64,000 nucleotides of DNA, from contig NC_134993.1 in assembly GCF_050947335.1 (NCBI RefSeq), forward strand, positions 15,128,001 through 15,192,000. The letters are read 5' to 3'. The stretch's first letter is position 1; the number at the start of each line of letters is the position of its first letter. The position numbers and the translations under genes were made by a program. Shown piece after piece: positions 46,701 to 58,258 of the stretch. This DNA comes from Megachile rotundata. Its lineage: Eukaryota > Arthropoda > Insecta > Hymenoptera > Megachilidae. The notes below the pieces were generated by a model that searched no databases, was not told where the DNA came from, and saw nothing but the letters and a program-made list of their open reading frames with translations.

Positions 46701-48849
46701 TTGTAACAGGCGTTCAGTTCGCCACCGACGAACCTACGAATTTCGTAATAGGATGCGATACAACAGTGTCGGTACAACAGATTCCTGTTTCTCATATTTA
46801 AATTGGAAGGTCAATATCCTTGATATAGTTAATGTTTTATGAAAATACTTACCACTTGGTGAACGGCTGTTCTGTATTGTCTAATACCTTTTTCCATGGT
46901 TTATTCCAATCCACGCATTTCGAGACTTCCCCCCAAAACTTTTCCGGGTTCTCTATGGACTCCTTGTGAGCCTCTTCGTATTTTTGACAGGGAATATAAT
47001 GAGGAGGGACGATATAATCTGTAAGGATTACCTATCTAGATTAAAATATCTAAATATAGTTACATTTAATCTTAACGGTTCTCGTCGTGTATCGATTACA
47101 AAAACATCGAAGTACGGGATCGAATGACGTGCGATCGAAACACTGCGGATATTAAGAAAATAAAAAATTTTGTTAAATGATTTAAGGAGAGTAAAGGAAT
47201 GCAAAGGTCAGTTAATTTTAGACGTTTTTATAGTATGTATCATAGTTCCTATAATTATTTAGAAATCTGGTAGTCAACGACTTCGAAATTAACGGAAAGA
47301 AGAGTGACAATGACACTAAAACAATGGAGATTAAAATATGAAAATACATACACTTTTCTCTTTGCATAATGATAATGTATAATGAAGTTGCATAAATGAG
47401 GTCAAAGGCTTAAAAGAGAGAACGTAGTAGCTCCGCTATTAAAAGGTTTTATAAAAGGTGAAAAAAAGAGTGTTCGACTTAATTGGTAAATCGAAATATT
47501 TGACTACATCAATTCGTAATTAAGCTGCCATCTTTATTTTGAGTATTGCGACTAATTGATATGCACTTCAAAAATTAATTACAGGTTTTTAACTGCAATT
47601 AAGGATTCAGGTACAAACTTTATATATACGATGATGTAATTAAGCTTAAAATAAAACACGATTTTATTGTTTGTTGTCACAAAGCGTGACGTAATTCGTG
47701 GACGGTTTTTCAAGAGGAAATGACGTGGAGGAGAGGAAGTAGTTTTCAAATTTGAGGCTTCTGGTAAATGTTCGTTGAAGAAAATCTACGAGTACGATCA
47801 TAGTCGTGAAGCGTGACCATTTAATGCTTTTCTTCCATAAACTTTGATGCACAAAGCCCACACCGCGAAGCAAAAGGTAACGTTTACTTCTGTAATCTGC
47901 ACCATGTAGCCGTGATTCATGAATATTTAAAGGTCCCGTGTTGGAACACTGTCTTACCGATATTTTTTTACCTCCAGCAATGAATAATTCAACGTGAGTC
48001 GATGGTACCCGGTTCATAGTAATTTCTTATGCTGCCGGCGCCTCTTTTAATATATCGTCCATGTATCTGTGTGTTCGTGTGTATCACGAATCACGAATAA
48101 CGTAAGAATAAGCTTAATAGTTTGTCAATGATACCAACGAAAACGATCTTGAAATTGTTTTGCTTTTTACAGAAGTACAGTAATGGACATTTGTGGAAGA
48201 AGAAGGTACAATTATCATGAGATGATAAATAATTTTATAGAATGAAATTTTTTAAATACATCATGCTATCTAATATTACAAATTTGATAATTTCATAAAT
48301 AATAAGTTTGCGTAATGAATAAATATGACTGTATAAATTTCTTTGTTAAACAATGAACGAGACGAATTACGAATTGTAAAAATTATGTTTACGAGAACTG
48401 CGAGATATGCGCATCTAATTATACATCAACATTTAGTAGGTGCGAGTGTCTGGAAAATAGCAGCTGCGACAGATAATTAAATTTGATCGAGCTAATAGGT
48501 ATTATCCGTGGACTTCCTCAACAATGAAATTTCGATGTTCTCGGAAAACCTTACCAGGCGTCGGCATTAATCAGTTGTAAGCGAAAATGTTCCAGAAATG
48601 TAATATTGGCGATGCACGATATAAATATACGTTGGTAAGAAGAACAAAGAAGGGATAGAAATTTAGCGATTTACGATGACAAAAGTTTGCTTGCTGGCAT
48701 TGAAAGTTGCAAACTATGGTATATACTTATATGTCACTTACGTCATTTGTCGAAGGAAATTTTCGAGTTTAAAATATTGTGAAGTATTTACCGATTCCTT
48801 TATCCTTCTGCAGGATCTTTGAGTCAGAGAGTAGGGGTTGGAAGCTCAT
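43719..48849 (-). CDS. ACSS3: short-chain acyl-CoA synthetase, ACSS3 type
   Basis: Twelve minus-strand exons: 48792-48849, 46853-47018, 46444-46733, 46203-46299, 45928-46136, 45278-45506, 44897-45007, 44640-44839, 44436-44581, 44151-44373, 43918-44087 and 43719-43814. They total 1995 nt, 664 residues. ACSS3 activates propionate and other short acids to acyl-CoA with ATP, in mitochondria. Signatures are CYNAVDRHV, VVFGGFAAKELATRI, the ATP-binding P-loop LYILYTSGTTG with EPKG across a splice, SDMGWVVGHSYICYGPL, NNWWQSETGHAI, DDDVINVAGHRLS and the C-terminal PRTRSGKIMR that supplies the catalytic lysine. The first exon (MSFQPLLSDSKILQKDKG) was chosen because it is the only ATG-donor found in phase. 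It lacks an obvious mitochondrial presequence, so another first exon may exist. The intron 47019-48791 holds nothing recognisable. Confidence 0.92.
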
Positions 48850-50592
48850 GTTGCTCAGGATTTGCTGGCGAGATTATAAAAAGTACGAAGGAGAAACCAT
48901 TCACGACTTGACCTTTTGTCAACTAGACGATGAGCTGTAATCCGATAGAATTATTAATTCATTAAACAGTTATTAATTAAACGAATAGGTGATTGCTTAA
49001 CGTGTATAACATTTTATTATTCTTATTATAACGAAACAAATTTATACTACAGAATACCTTGTTGTAGAATCCTCAACCCTCAGGTTCTGATGGAATTTCG
49101 TCGAATTGCAAAATAGCGAGGATAAGATCTTCCTTAAATTATGTATATCAGAGTCGAAAATTCACCCCTGTCGATGAAGAAATATTTTCGATACTATACT
49201 AAGATTTCAAGCACTGATAAATGTTCTCCCTGATACTTTGAACTTTGCAATACAGTATACTCTATATTAAATTGAATTCTTTATAAATTTTGAAGGTAAA
49301 ATGTTTACTTAAATTTTACACCTGATGTCACCCTGAACTGCGCTTCGTCATGGAATATTACTATCCCCACCTACAAACCTATTGGTTTTCTAGCATTAAG
49401 AGATTGTAATAGAATTTTATAGTGATAGAATTATTTACTTATAGAACAAATGTTCCAAGTAACATCAAGTGTAAGGTAAAAATATTTTATAGTTGCAGAA
49501 CATATTGTAATTGAATATCCAACCTTGTACAGCAATAATTAATTATTTTAGATGTCGAACTTTGAAACACTCTTCACTTCACAAAATTACGTGACCACCG
49601 CTCAGTGAGTTTTAAACGTTTCCACTGATATTTTTCGACTGCTACATGAAAGGTATTCCATGACTACTGTTTGGAACTCTGGCAAGTTCCAAGATTAAAT
49701 GAAACTTAAGCAAAATGCATACTGTTAAGAATCTATCATGGGAACACAATCACGACTACAACGCGAACAACACACCCAAAAAACTGAGAATTGTCGCCTT
49801 ATACCACAGATGTCCATCCGGAATCAGGTCTGCTTCCGGTCTACCCCTACTCCGTTTCTATTCCCCTTAGGACTTATATAACGAGTACTAACGAGTACTA
49901 AATTAAGTGTTTTAATGAATATCGTTGAACACTCATTAGAACATTGTTACAAAGAATGCGACTGTTCAGAGAAAGAATTTTTAAAAAGTCTCCAAGATGT
50001 ATCAACATTGTGAGAAGTTCTTTTTCATTTTAGCGGAGATTATCTTCTTCCGAACTTAAAATTGCTTCAATAATGTATTGAGTTATTAACTTCGGTTCCT
50101 CTGCAGGGCGCTTATGGAAGAAAATTTGATTTCTCCGCAAACATATAATGGGGATAAAAGTTGTGGAGGAGGAGAAGAAAGGAAATTGTTTAGAAAGTTA
50201 TTAAAAATCTCCCATTGACTTCGATTATTAATTGAGTCTCCCAAATGCGTAAAATTTTTTAACGAGATCCCTTCCAATACCTGTGTATCAAACCACCCCG
50301 CAGCAAATCAGGTGAGATTACTAAAAAATTGATAAGCCTTGTCTCCCAAGTTTCCAAAGTTCAAGCAACTGACCGTTAAAATCTCGTTTGCAGGCAACTT
50401 ATTCAAGCAGGAAAACAAGACAGGGGATACAAGAAGTCACTTATTACATAACCAACAACATCTCTATGAAAGTTTTATTTTATGTGTCGAGGGGAAAATT
50501 GAAAACGTACATCAACCACGAGATGAGTGTGTAATATGCGTGCGATTTCGCCTGGCGCTTTGAACCGCGCATGGTCGTTGTGGAAACGGCGC
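48850..50592. other. intergenic between divergent ACSS3 and myosuppressin
   Basis: No supported gene. It should contain the ACSS3 promoter (left, minus strand) and upstream elements of myosuppressin (right, plus strand). Confidence 0.5.
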
Positions 50593-50757
50593 GTATTTAA
50601 GGGATGAACCCTTGCGAATCTCACCACTATCGTACCGTTCTCAACATCACGTTAAACCGACTTCCTTCACACGTGTATTTCTTGTTGTGTGTCCGTCGTC
50701 GAGGAGCAGCTTGCCATCCCTCTGACTCGAGGAATAGTTTCTACTTTTGGGCAACAG
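50593..50757 (+). promoter_or_regulatory. putative TATA promoter and 5' UTR exon of myosuppressin
   Basis: GTATTTAAG at 50593-50601 lies about 30 bp before a CTCACCA initiator-like site (A at 50623). A candidate non-coding exon then runs to a donor after GGGCAACAG (50757). The myosuppressin coding exon has its own acceptor just before the ATG, so an upstream 5' UTR exon must exist. This is the best candidate in the 6 kb upstream. The link is inference. Confidence 0.4.
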
Positions 50758-50971
50758 GTTTGGGGTGTTGTACTTTATAGTATTGTTAAGCTTATTTTGA
50801 TTGCAAAGATATATTGGAGTACAATAGAAGAAATATTATAGTGGAGTAATTCTTGCAAGTTTCTTTTAATTGTAACACTACTTTTATTGTGATAGAACTG
50901 TAGATGATTTGTTAATAGTCAAAGATTTATTCATTGGTTATCATTTAATAACTACTAACAAGAATATTATT

Positions 50972-51625
50972 TTTAGAGGATGAGAGTTGGTCAGAGAGAA
51001 TAATGTATACTACTGAATACACTTTATTTATTATTTCTGGAGGATAAGAGTTGGTCAGAAAGATTAATATATACTATTGAATACACTTTGTTTATTATTT
51101 CTGGAGGATAAGAGTTTGTCAGAAGAAGGATTAATATATACTATTGAACACACTTTGTTTATTATTTCTGGAGGATAAGAGTTTGTCAGAAGAAAAATTA
51201 ATATATACTATTGAACACACTTTGTTTATTATATCTGGAGGATAAGAGTTTGTCAGAAGAAAGATTAATATACACTATTGAACACACTTTGTTTATTATT
51301 TCTGGAGGATAAGAGTTTGTCAGAAGAAAGATTAATATACACTATTGAATACACTTTGTTTATTATATCTGGAGGATAAGAGTTTGTCAGAAGAAAGATT
51401 AATATAGACTATTGAATACACTTTGTTTATTATTTCTGGAGGATAAGAGTTTATCAGAAGAAGAATTAATATATACTATTGAATATACTTTGTTTATTAT
51501 ATCTGGAGGATAAGAGTTTGTCAGAAGAAAAATTAATATATACTATTGAATATACTTTGTTTATCATATCTGAAGGATAAGAGTTGGTCAGAAAGATTAA
51601 TGTAATACTATTATACTATTGAATT
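50972..51625. repeat. minisatellite, 64-67-bp unit, about 10 copies
   Basis: Head-to-tail copies of CTGGAGGATAAGAGTTTGTC, then AGAAGAAAGATTAATATATA and CTATTGAA.ACACTTTGTTT. Copies differ by a few bases and a 3-bp indel. Confidence 0.93.
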
Positions 51626-53695
51626 TGTCTATTAAGGATGAGACTGTAGAAACTCTATGAAGATACAGAATACTAATATTTAATATACTAAAGAATGAAA
51701 AAGTGAAAGTATAAAAGATATAAAGAAATGAGAATCAATAGATTATGATTTCTAATAAATTCCACGACACCCATAAGGGGAATAAATATCTGTGTTCATT
51801 CAAGTAGAAAATCGAACATAAGATCACACAATGCGTGACATTCTTTCCGAATAAATCTCCTTCGACATTCCAGTCGAACGCGCGTCTATTCGACGTGTGG
51901 AATTTCTACGTTTAATTCCAGTGAACTATAAGTTCCATTATATGATTCTATAATACAAGCTTTTGCTCTAAGGTTGTACATTTTGCGACAATTAAAACTT
52001 CAAAGTCAGATTTAATTTTAATTCTTTAGAGTATGATTTAACGTCGAGCGTAATTACTGAGGGGATAAACGGAGCTTTATGGAATATAATATTTTTAGTA
52101 ACTGTAAAACGGATTATGGATTTGAAGGTATTTTATTTTTCACTCGTTATTGTTTCCTCTTACAGAACATAGAAATCTCCAAAAATATTTAATTATTAAT
52201 TTTTAAAATTAGAAAGTTAGATGATCTCAAGAAAATTCGCTGTGTTCCAAGAAAGTTTAATACCTTTCTCTCCGCCCTGTAATTTCATAACCATAAATTT
52301 CCTCGCAAATTAAAATGTATTCCCAATTAGAATATATTTTCCAATTATACTTCCTGTTTCAGACCTTCGAATCACGTGTTCACAATAAGGGAGCGCTGCA
52401 ATATTTCAGTAACAAACTCGATTAAGAACTGACGTTCATTTCCTGACAATTCTGTGGCCGATATCTCGCTGGTTTCTTGATCGATCTGCACGTCAGGTGT
52501 CTCGGTTCATCAAGATTTGCATAGGTTTCTCGGCGAGGACCTCAAGTGCCATTCAGCGTCCTCTGCAACTTCTCCCTTCGCAAATTTAATTGTTGCAAGT
52601 GTTTGGAGGACAAGCATTCGTTGTTTTTCTTCTTACTCCGGCTTAAAAGGTTTAGAAGAAGCAAACAGAAGACGCGTAGGATAAACGAACGCCTTATTGA
52701 ATCTACTATTTCATCTTAAGTAGTATATATAGAGTTAGGTCAAACAACATGGCACGAATTTCATTCGTTTCTACTTGTTTCCCGTAGGGATTACCTGTGT
52801 CACGTTCAAGAAAAATCTTCCAGTTTGTTATAATGAATGTCCGAATTCTTATATCATACAAATCACAATTTTCTACATTCTGGATTTGTTAACATTTTCG
52901 TAAAAATATTCCCAGCAGTTACCTCTGTGAAAATTACAAATTAAATTAGCCGGAAGCAATTTACCAGACCACTTGTACGTTTTAAAAGAGCATCTCGCTT
53001 TGGTAATAGAATTATCCGTTCATTTTTTTATTTACAAGTGCACCGTGGACATTTTATTGGCTGCAGAAAAGAAACAAGCGTGAATTGAAATTTATGAAAC
53101 CACGTTGGAAGGAAGCGTAGCTTGGTATTAAAAACTTGGGTAAAATAGAGTAAAAACTATTCAATTTGTTCGATATATAAAAGCCATTGATTAATTTCTC
53201 ATCCCCTTTCTTTTTTAGTTTGTTCTTTTTTTGCCCCGGAGTTGCGACGTTAACGACTTAATTACTGTGGTATTATTTACTTCCGATGAAGATGGACCGT
53301 TCAATAAGGAATTAAACACATATGAACGTTGATTTACCAATGCTACAGTTAATGAGTCCGTTGGTAACGACGCCACATTCATTTTAATCGAGTCCTGACA
53401 AGAAAAACAATTTCTTCGTTTCACCGCGGGTAATAAAAAGGCACAAGGTCACTGGAGCAATTCCATCTGAGGATTAATTATCGATACATAACGGAGTTAT
53501 TAACAAGTTCAACATTGACGTAACTGGGATTTTAATTTAATGTGGTCCTTCGTTAACTGCTTGAAGGATTTCAACATTTCAAACATTGTCACTGAAAATT
53601 CATACTGAAAATTTACTCCAAAACTTATGCAAAATATTTGTAAATTTTGTGTCACATTGGCAGAATTGTTTAGTGTCAAAATATTTGAATTTCTG
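51626..53695. other. non-coding, inside the putative myosuppressin 5' intron
   Basis: No supported coding region or clear repeat in this 2-kb stretch. Confidence 0.5.
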
Positions 53696-54475
53696 AATTT
53701 TAAAATGCAAGGATTTTGTGAAGAGGTCACATGCTTTACCTAGATATGTCTGATCCTTGTGACACATTCTTTAATTTCTAAATTTGTATAAAATGCAAGT
53801 CAGTCATTTTGTGAAGAGGTCACATCCTCTACCTGGCTACATCTGATCCTTGTGACACATTCTTTAATTTCTAAATTTGTATAAAATGCAAGTCAGTCAT
53901 TTTGTGAAGAGGTCACATCCTCTACCTAGCTGCATCTGATCCTTGTGACACATTCTTTAATTTCCAAATTTGTATAAAATGCAAGCCAGTCATTTTGTGA
54001 AGAGGTCACATCCTCTATCTAGCTACATCTGATCCTTGTGACACATTCTTTAATTTCTAAATTTGTATAAAATGCAAGCCAGGCATTTTGTGAAGAGGTC
54101 ACATCCTCTACCTGGCTACATCTGATTCTTGTGACACATTCTTTAATTTCTAAATTTGTATAAAATGCAAGCCAGTCATTTTGTGAAGAGGTCACATCAT
54201 CTACCTGGCTACATCTGATCCTTGTGACACATTCTTTAATTTCTAAATTTGTATAAAATGCAAGCCAGTCATTTTGTGAAGAGGTCACATCCTCTACCTG
54301 GCTACATCTGATCCTTGTGACACATTCTTTAATTTCTAAATTTGTATAAAATGCAAGCCAGTCATTTTGTGAAGAGGTCACATCATCTACCTGGCTACAT
54401 CTGATCCTTGTGAGACATTCTTTAATTTCTAAATTTGTATAAAATACAAGTCAGTCATTTTGTGAAGAGGTCTCT
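53696..54475. repeat. minisatellite, 93-bp unit, about 8 copies
   Basis: Units start GACACATTCTTTAATTTCTA and end ACATCTGATCCTTGT; phase points are 53761, 53854 and 53947. The copies are nearly identical. As 93 is 31 codons, a repetitive 120-codon frame stays open on the minus strand. It is not a gene. Confidence 0.93.
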
Positions 54476-55764
54476 ACGTCTGACCATTGCGATTTTTCAC
54501 AATTTTTCTATTTGGTTCCAGTAAAATTTATCGACACGGTTAGCAAGTATTTTGCACGGCATTTGGAGCGTCTGTCCTTTTCATTTTAACTCAGTTTCGA
54601 CGACGATTGAACTCCCGCGGTGCGCTGTTTTATATTTACTTCGAACCGAGTGAAAACTACTAAACATTCCAAGCACGTAACTCTAGTAATACGATTTCCT
54701 GACTCTCTGACTCGCTTGCGTGCTTTTGAGACGCGTCTTCTGTAACACGATACTCTTTGTTGTTTTGTCCTGTCGCGCACTGGATAAACGCTTCCTTCTA
54801 AAACGATTTTCACTTGCAAACGATCTTTATGCACGTTTGTTTCCTCGTCTTCTCTGTTTTTATAGCAACTTCTTTCCCTGACAATTCTTTTGTATAAAAT
54901 ATTTGAGGAAAGGATGCTACTCTGTAATAATTAAAAATTTTTTTAATATTATATTAAATATGAAGATTACAAAATATTTAAAATTTTTTCAGATGCAGTG
55001 TGAACACTATAGGAGATTATACATAGGAGATAACAATAGAAACTGCAGTTATGAAGACTTCTGTATGCCATTCACATTGACACTAACTATGGATAGGAGA
55101 TAACAATAGAAACTACACTTAATGAAGACTTCTGAATGCCATTCACATTAACTCTAACTATACAAACTGATAAATTGCTACATTACATTAGAAGAAACCT
55201 ACTGTCAGAGCTAGAAAACATTTCTTCTCTATTTTAAGTAGTACAGTCCGCGCTTCGTCAGACATACAATTTTATTTGTCTCCAAGTTGACTCCTGATTA
55301 AAATTTTATTTCTATAATTCTTCTCATGGTACGTTTTGTATTATCGTGTAACAGTTTCAACTGCCTGTCAACTTGTTAACAGCTTTTCTTTGTCGCAAAC
55401 GTGTCGCACCTTCGGAAACCTGTTACTGGAAAATTGATTTCCCCCTGGACTCCCTTGTATTCATAACTAACGAGCTAATTTTCTTGTCGCCAGAACCTGC
55501 CCCTACGTTTTTTTTTAATCTTCCATGCGCCACTTCGGCCCAAATATAATCTCCCTCGAACTGGCTACCACTTAATTAACACCTCAAGATGGTTTTATCC
55601 TCTTCGTGGTCTTTTTGTGATGTCCAAAGATATAAGTTTCAGTAGATACTTAAGTGTGTAACTACTTTATATAAGGTGTTACTTCTATTCTTTTAATAAC
55701 TGAAGAGATATTATAAGGTGTCCTGTACATAAAGATGTCCTTTTTATATAACTTGACCATCAGG
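54476..55764. other. non-coding, inside the putative myosuppressin 5' intron
   Basis: Contains one imperfect tandem duplication of about 70 bp (55021-55160, starting TAGGAGATAACAATAGAAAC). Nothing else recognised. Confidence 0.5.
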
Positions 55765-56455
55765 GAGATTACCTGTGACTTATATTATAAATTATATTAT
55801 AGTACTGTCATTTATGTTTCTCATATTTCATTATTTTACTTGTGACTTATATTATAAATCATATTATAGTACTGTCATTTATGTTTCTAATATTTCATTA
55901 TTTTACTTGTGACTTATATTATAAATCATATTATAGTACTGTCATTTATGTTTCTAATATTTCATTATTTTACTTGTGACTTATATTATAAATCATATTA
56001 TAGTACTGTCATTTATGTTTCTAATATTTCATTATTTTACTTGTGACTTATATCACAAATTATATTATAGTACTGTCATTTATGTTTCTCATATTTCATT
56101 ATTTTACTTGTGACTTATATCACAAATTATATTATAGTACTGTCATTTATGTTTCTAATATTTCATTACTTTACTTGTGACTTATATCACAAATTATATT
56201 ATAGTACTGTCATTTATGTTTCTCATATTTCATTATTTTACTTGTGACTTATATTATAAATCATATTATAGTACTGTCATTTATGTTTCTCATATTTCAT
56301 TATTTTACTTGTGACTTATATTATAAATCATATTATAGTACTGTCATTTATGTTTCTAATATTTCATTACTTTACTTGTGACTTATATCACAAATTATAT
56401 TATAGTGCTATCATTTATGTTTCTCATATTTCATTATTTTACTTGTGACTTATAT
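55765..56455. repeat. minisatellite, 67-bp unit, about 10 copies
   Basis: Units run AGTACTGTCATTTATGTTTC, T.ATATTTCATTATTTTACT, TGTGACTTATAT and TATAAATCATATTAT; phase points are 55801, 55868 and 55935. Two variant types (TATAAATCATA and CACAAATTATA) alternate in blocks. The array ends about 75 bp before the myosuppressin start codon. Confidence 0.93.
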
Positions 56456-56531
56456 TATACATTATATTATTAGACACATTATTAGAAACATTATATTATT
56501 ATTTATATTTCTAATATTTTATTTTACAGAC

Positions 56532-56885
56532 ATGGGTTCCACAGTCATGATTTGCTTCCTGATAATGACAATGGCGGTCGTCTACAACGTCTCCGCGGCA
56601 CTACCTACTCAATGTAGTCCTGGATTCCTGGACGATCTCCCGCCAAGGATCCGCAAAGTCTGCGCCGCCCTCTCCAGAATATACGAACTCGGTTCAGAGA
56701 TGGAAAGCTACATCGATGAGAAAGAAAATCATATAACAGGTATACTCTTCGTTATCTCTTCAGTTTCTCAATAATTAATCGTTATTCGATTTACAGGATT
56801 CCACGAGAACATCCCATTGCTGGACAGCGGTGTTAAGAGACAGGATGTTGATCACGTTTTCTTACGCTTTGGAAAACGTCGCTAG
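56532..56885 (+). CDS. Ms: myosuppressin precursor (FMRFamide-like neuropeptide)
   Basis: Two coding exons, 56532-56739 and 56797-56885, total 297 nt, 98 residues. The start has a signal peptide ([18 protein letters not shown], likely cut near NVSA-A). The precursor middle contains two cysteines (TQCSP, KVCAAL). The C-terminus reads [17 protein letters not shown]: a KR cleavage site, the decapeptide [10 protein letters not shown], glycine for amidation, then basic residues. Insect myosuppressin inhibits gut and other visceral muscle contraction through dromyosuppressin-type GPCRs; the N-terminal Q is usually pyroglutamate. The ATG sits two bases after a TTTTACAG acceptor, so the 5' UTR is split. 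A polyadenylation hexamer AATAAA lies at 57052-57057. Confidence 0.96.
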
Positions 56886-58258
56886 ACGTGAAGAATTATG
56901 CTTAATATTCTAAAGAATTGAATCTCTTCGAATCTTGTCATTGCCTCATTCAGCTATGAAGACCTTTGTATCTGTTTCCAGATTCTTACATATGAAACAG
57001 TATTATTTAAGCGCCGTCCTCTCTTTATTTCTTGTTAGCAAATAATTAAACAATAAATATGGATATTTAATTCATCAATTATCGTTGTGAGAATATTTCC
57101 TCCTTGTTCCATTTTATAATTATTTTTAATAATAATGTAGTTGTATTTTAACCTTAACCTAACCTATGGACAGCTTCTTTATTTTAAACAGAAGGATTAA
57201 TATTCCACTTGTAGTTTGCTTATGATTTTATTTGTTTAAATTGTAACACAGGATGACTGTAAAAATAAAAGGCAAATTCATTTTACAATGCACATTCACT
57301 GTGTGGTTTAATGTTTGTACAATAACTGTTGGATCACAAGGATAAAGAATGTCTATTTAGAAACAACAATTGTAAAGGATTGAATATACATGCATAATAA
57401 TCCGATGTACAAGGTACTTGGTGAATTGTACGATATCTAGTCATTCTCTAAAAAAAAATCTTAAGAGGATAAAAATTGCGAAATTTGAGTAATTTTCCCG
57501 TTTCGATGGAAATTGCTTGTATAATCTTTTATCACTCTATTATCTACAGAATCACAAACAATTCCATATTCTTGAATATTTCCTGTCAGATCAATTTGCA
57601 CACACCATCAATTTTTACCATATTCCAAAGGAAACTAACATCCATTCACATTAACATCGATTATCATGCTTATACCTTCGTCTTTTAAAAACGACAAACC
57701 TTACCAGACTATGTTTCGTGGGAACATTCTAGAACAATTTTCAAAACTCAGTACAATACTCTTAAAAGAATATCTACTCTCTTTTATTTTTGGTTTCGTT
57801 TTTGATCGATTGAGACGCGTTTCAGATGCCCGAATTATACAGTTTGCCTTTAACAGCAATAAACAAATTGAAAACTCGTTTATGTACAATTCTGAAGGCA
57901 CCTAATCGTCGAAGCAGCTTTAGAATTTTCGATATGTGTCCCTAGAGTTGCTTAACTGTATGTGCGTTATACAACACAATTATTGTACCATTACATAAAA
58001 GCAGATTGACTAAAAGTACATAAGTACATATTTCAATAAGCTTATCTACTTTGACCAAGATTTTAGGGCTTATACGAATTACAATACTTATGAACTAGAG
58101 ACTCGATTATTTACAAGCCCTAATCTATCACAGGATAAAGAGATACGATCCGTCCAACATAACTAACGACGTTCATCGATTAGTGAGAAGTCGAATTTTC
58201 GTCGCTGCTTCTCGGAGTGCAATTGTAGCTATGGGGGCGCAGAATGAGGAGGTTGGGG
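56886..58258. other. 3' flank of myosuppressin and of C2CD5 (convergent)
   Basis: No supported gene. Open frames at 57.47-57.91 kb overlap on both strands and match no family. Confidence 0.5.

Noticed and set aside
47664..48017. 117-codon open frame on the minus strand upstream of the main ACSS3 exons
   Set aside because: It lies inside the first ACSS3 intron and has no family motif. The in-phase first exon at 48792-48849 makes it unnecessary.
54019..54381. 120-codon frame of 31-residue repeats on the minus strand
   Set aside because: Direct product of the 93-bp minisatellite (31 codons per unit).
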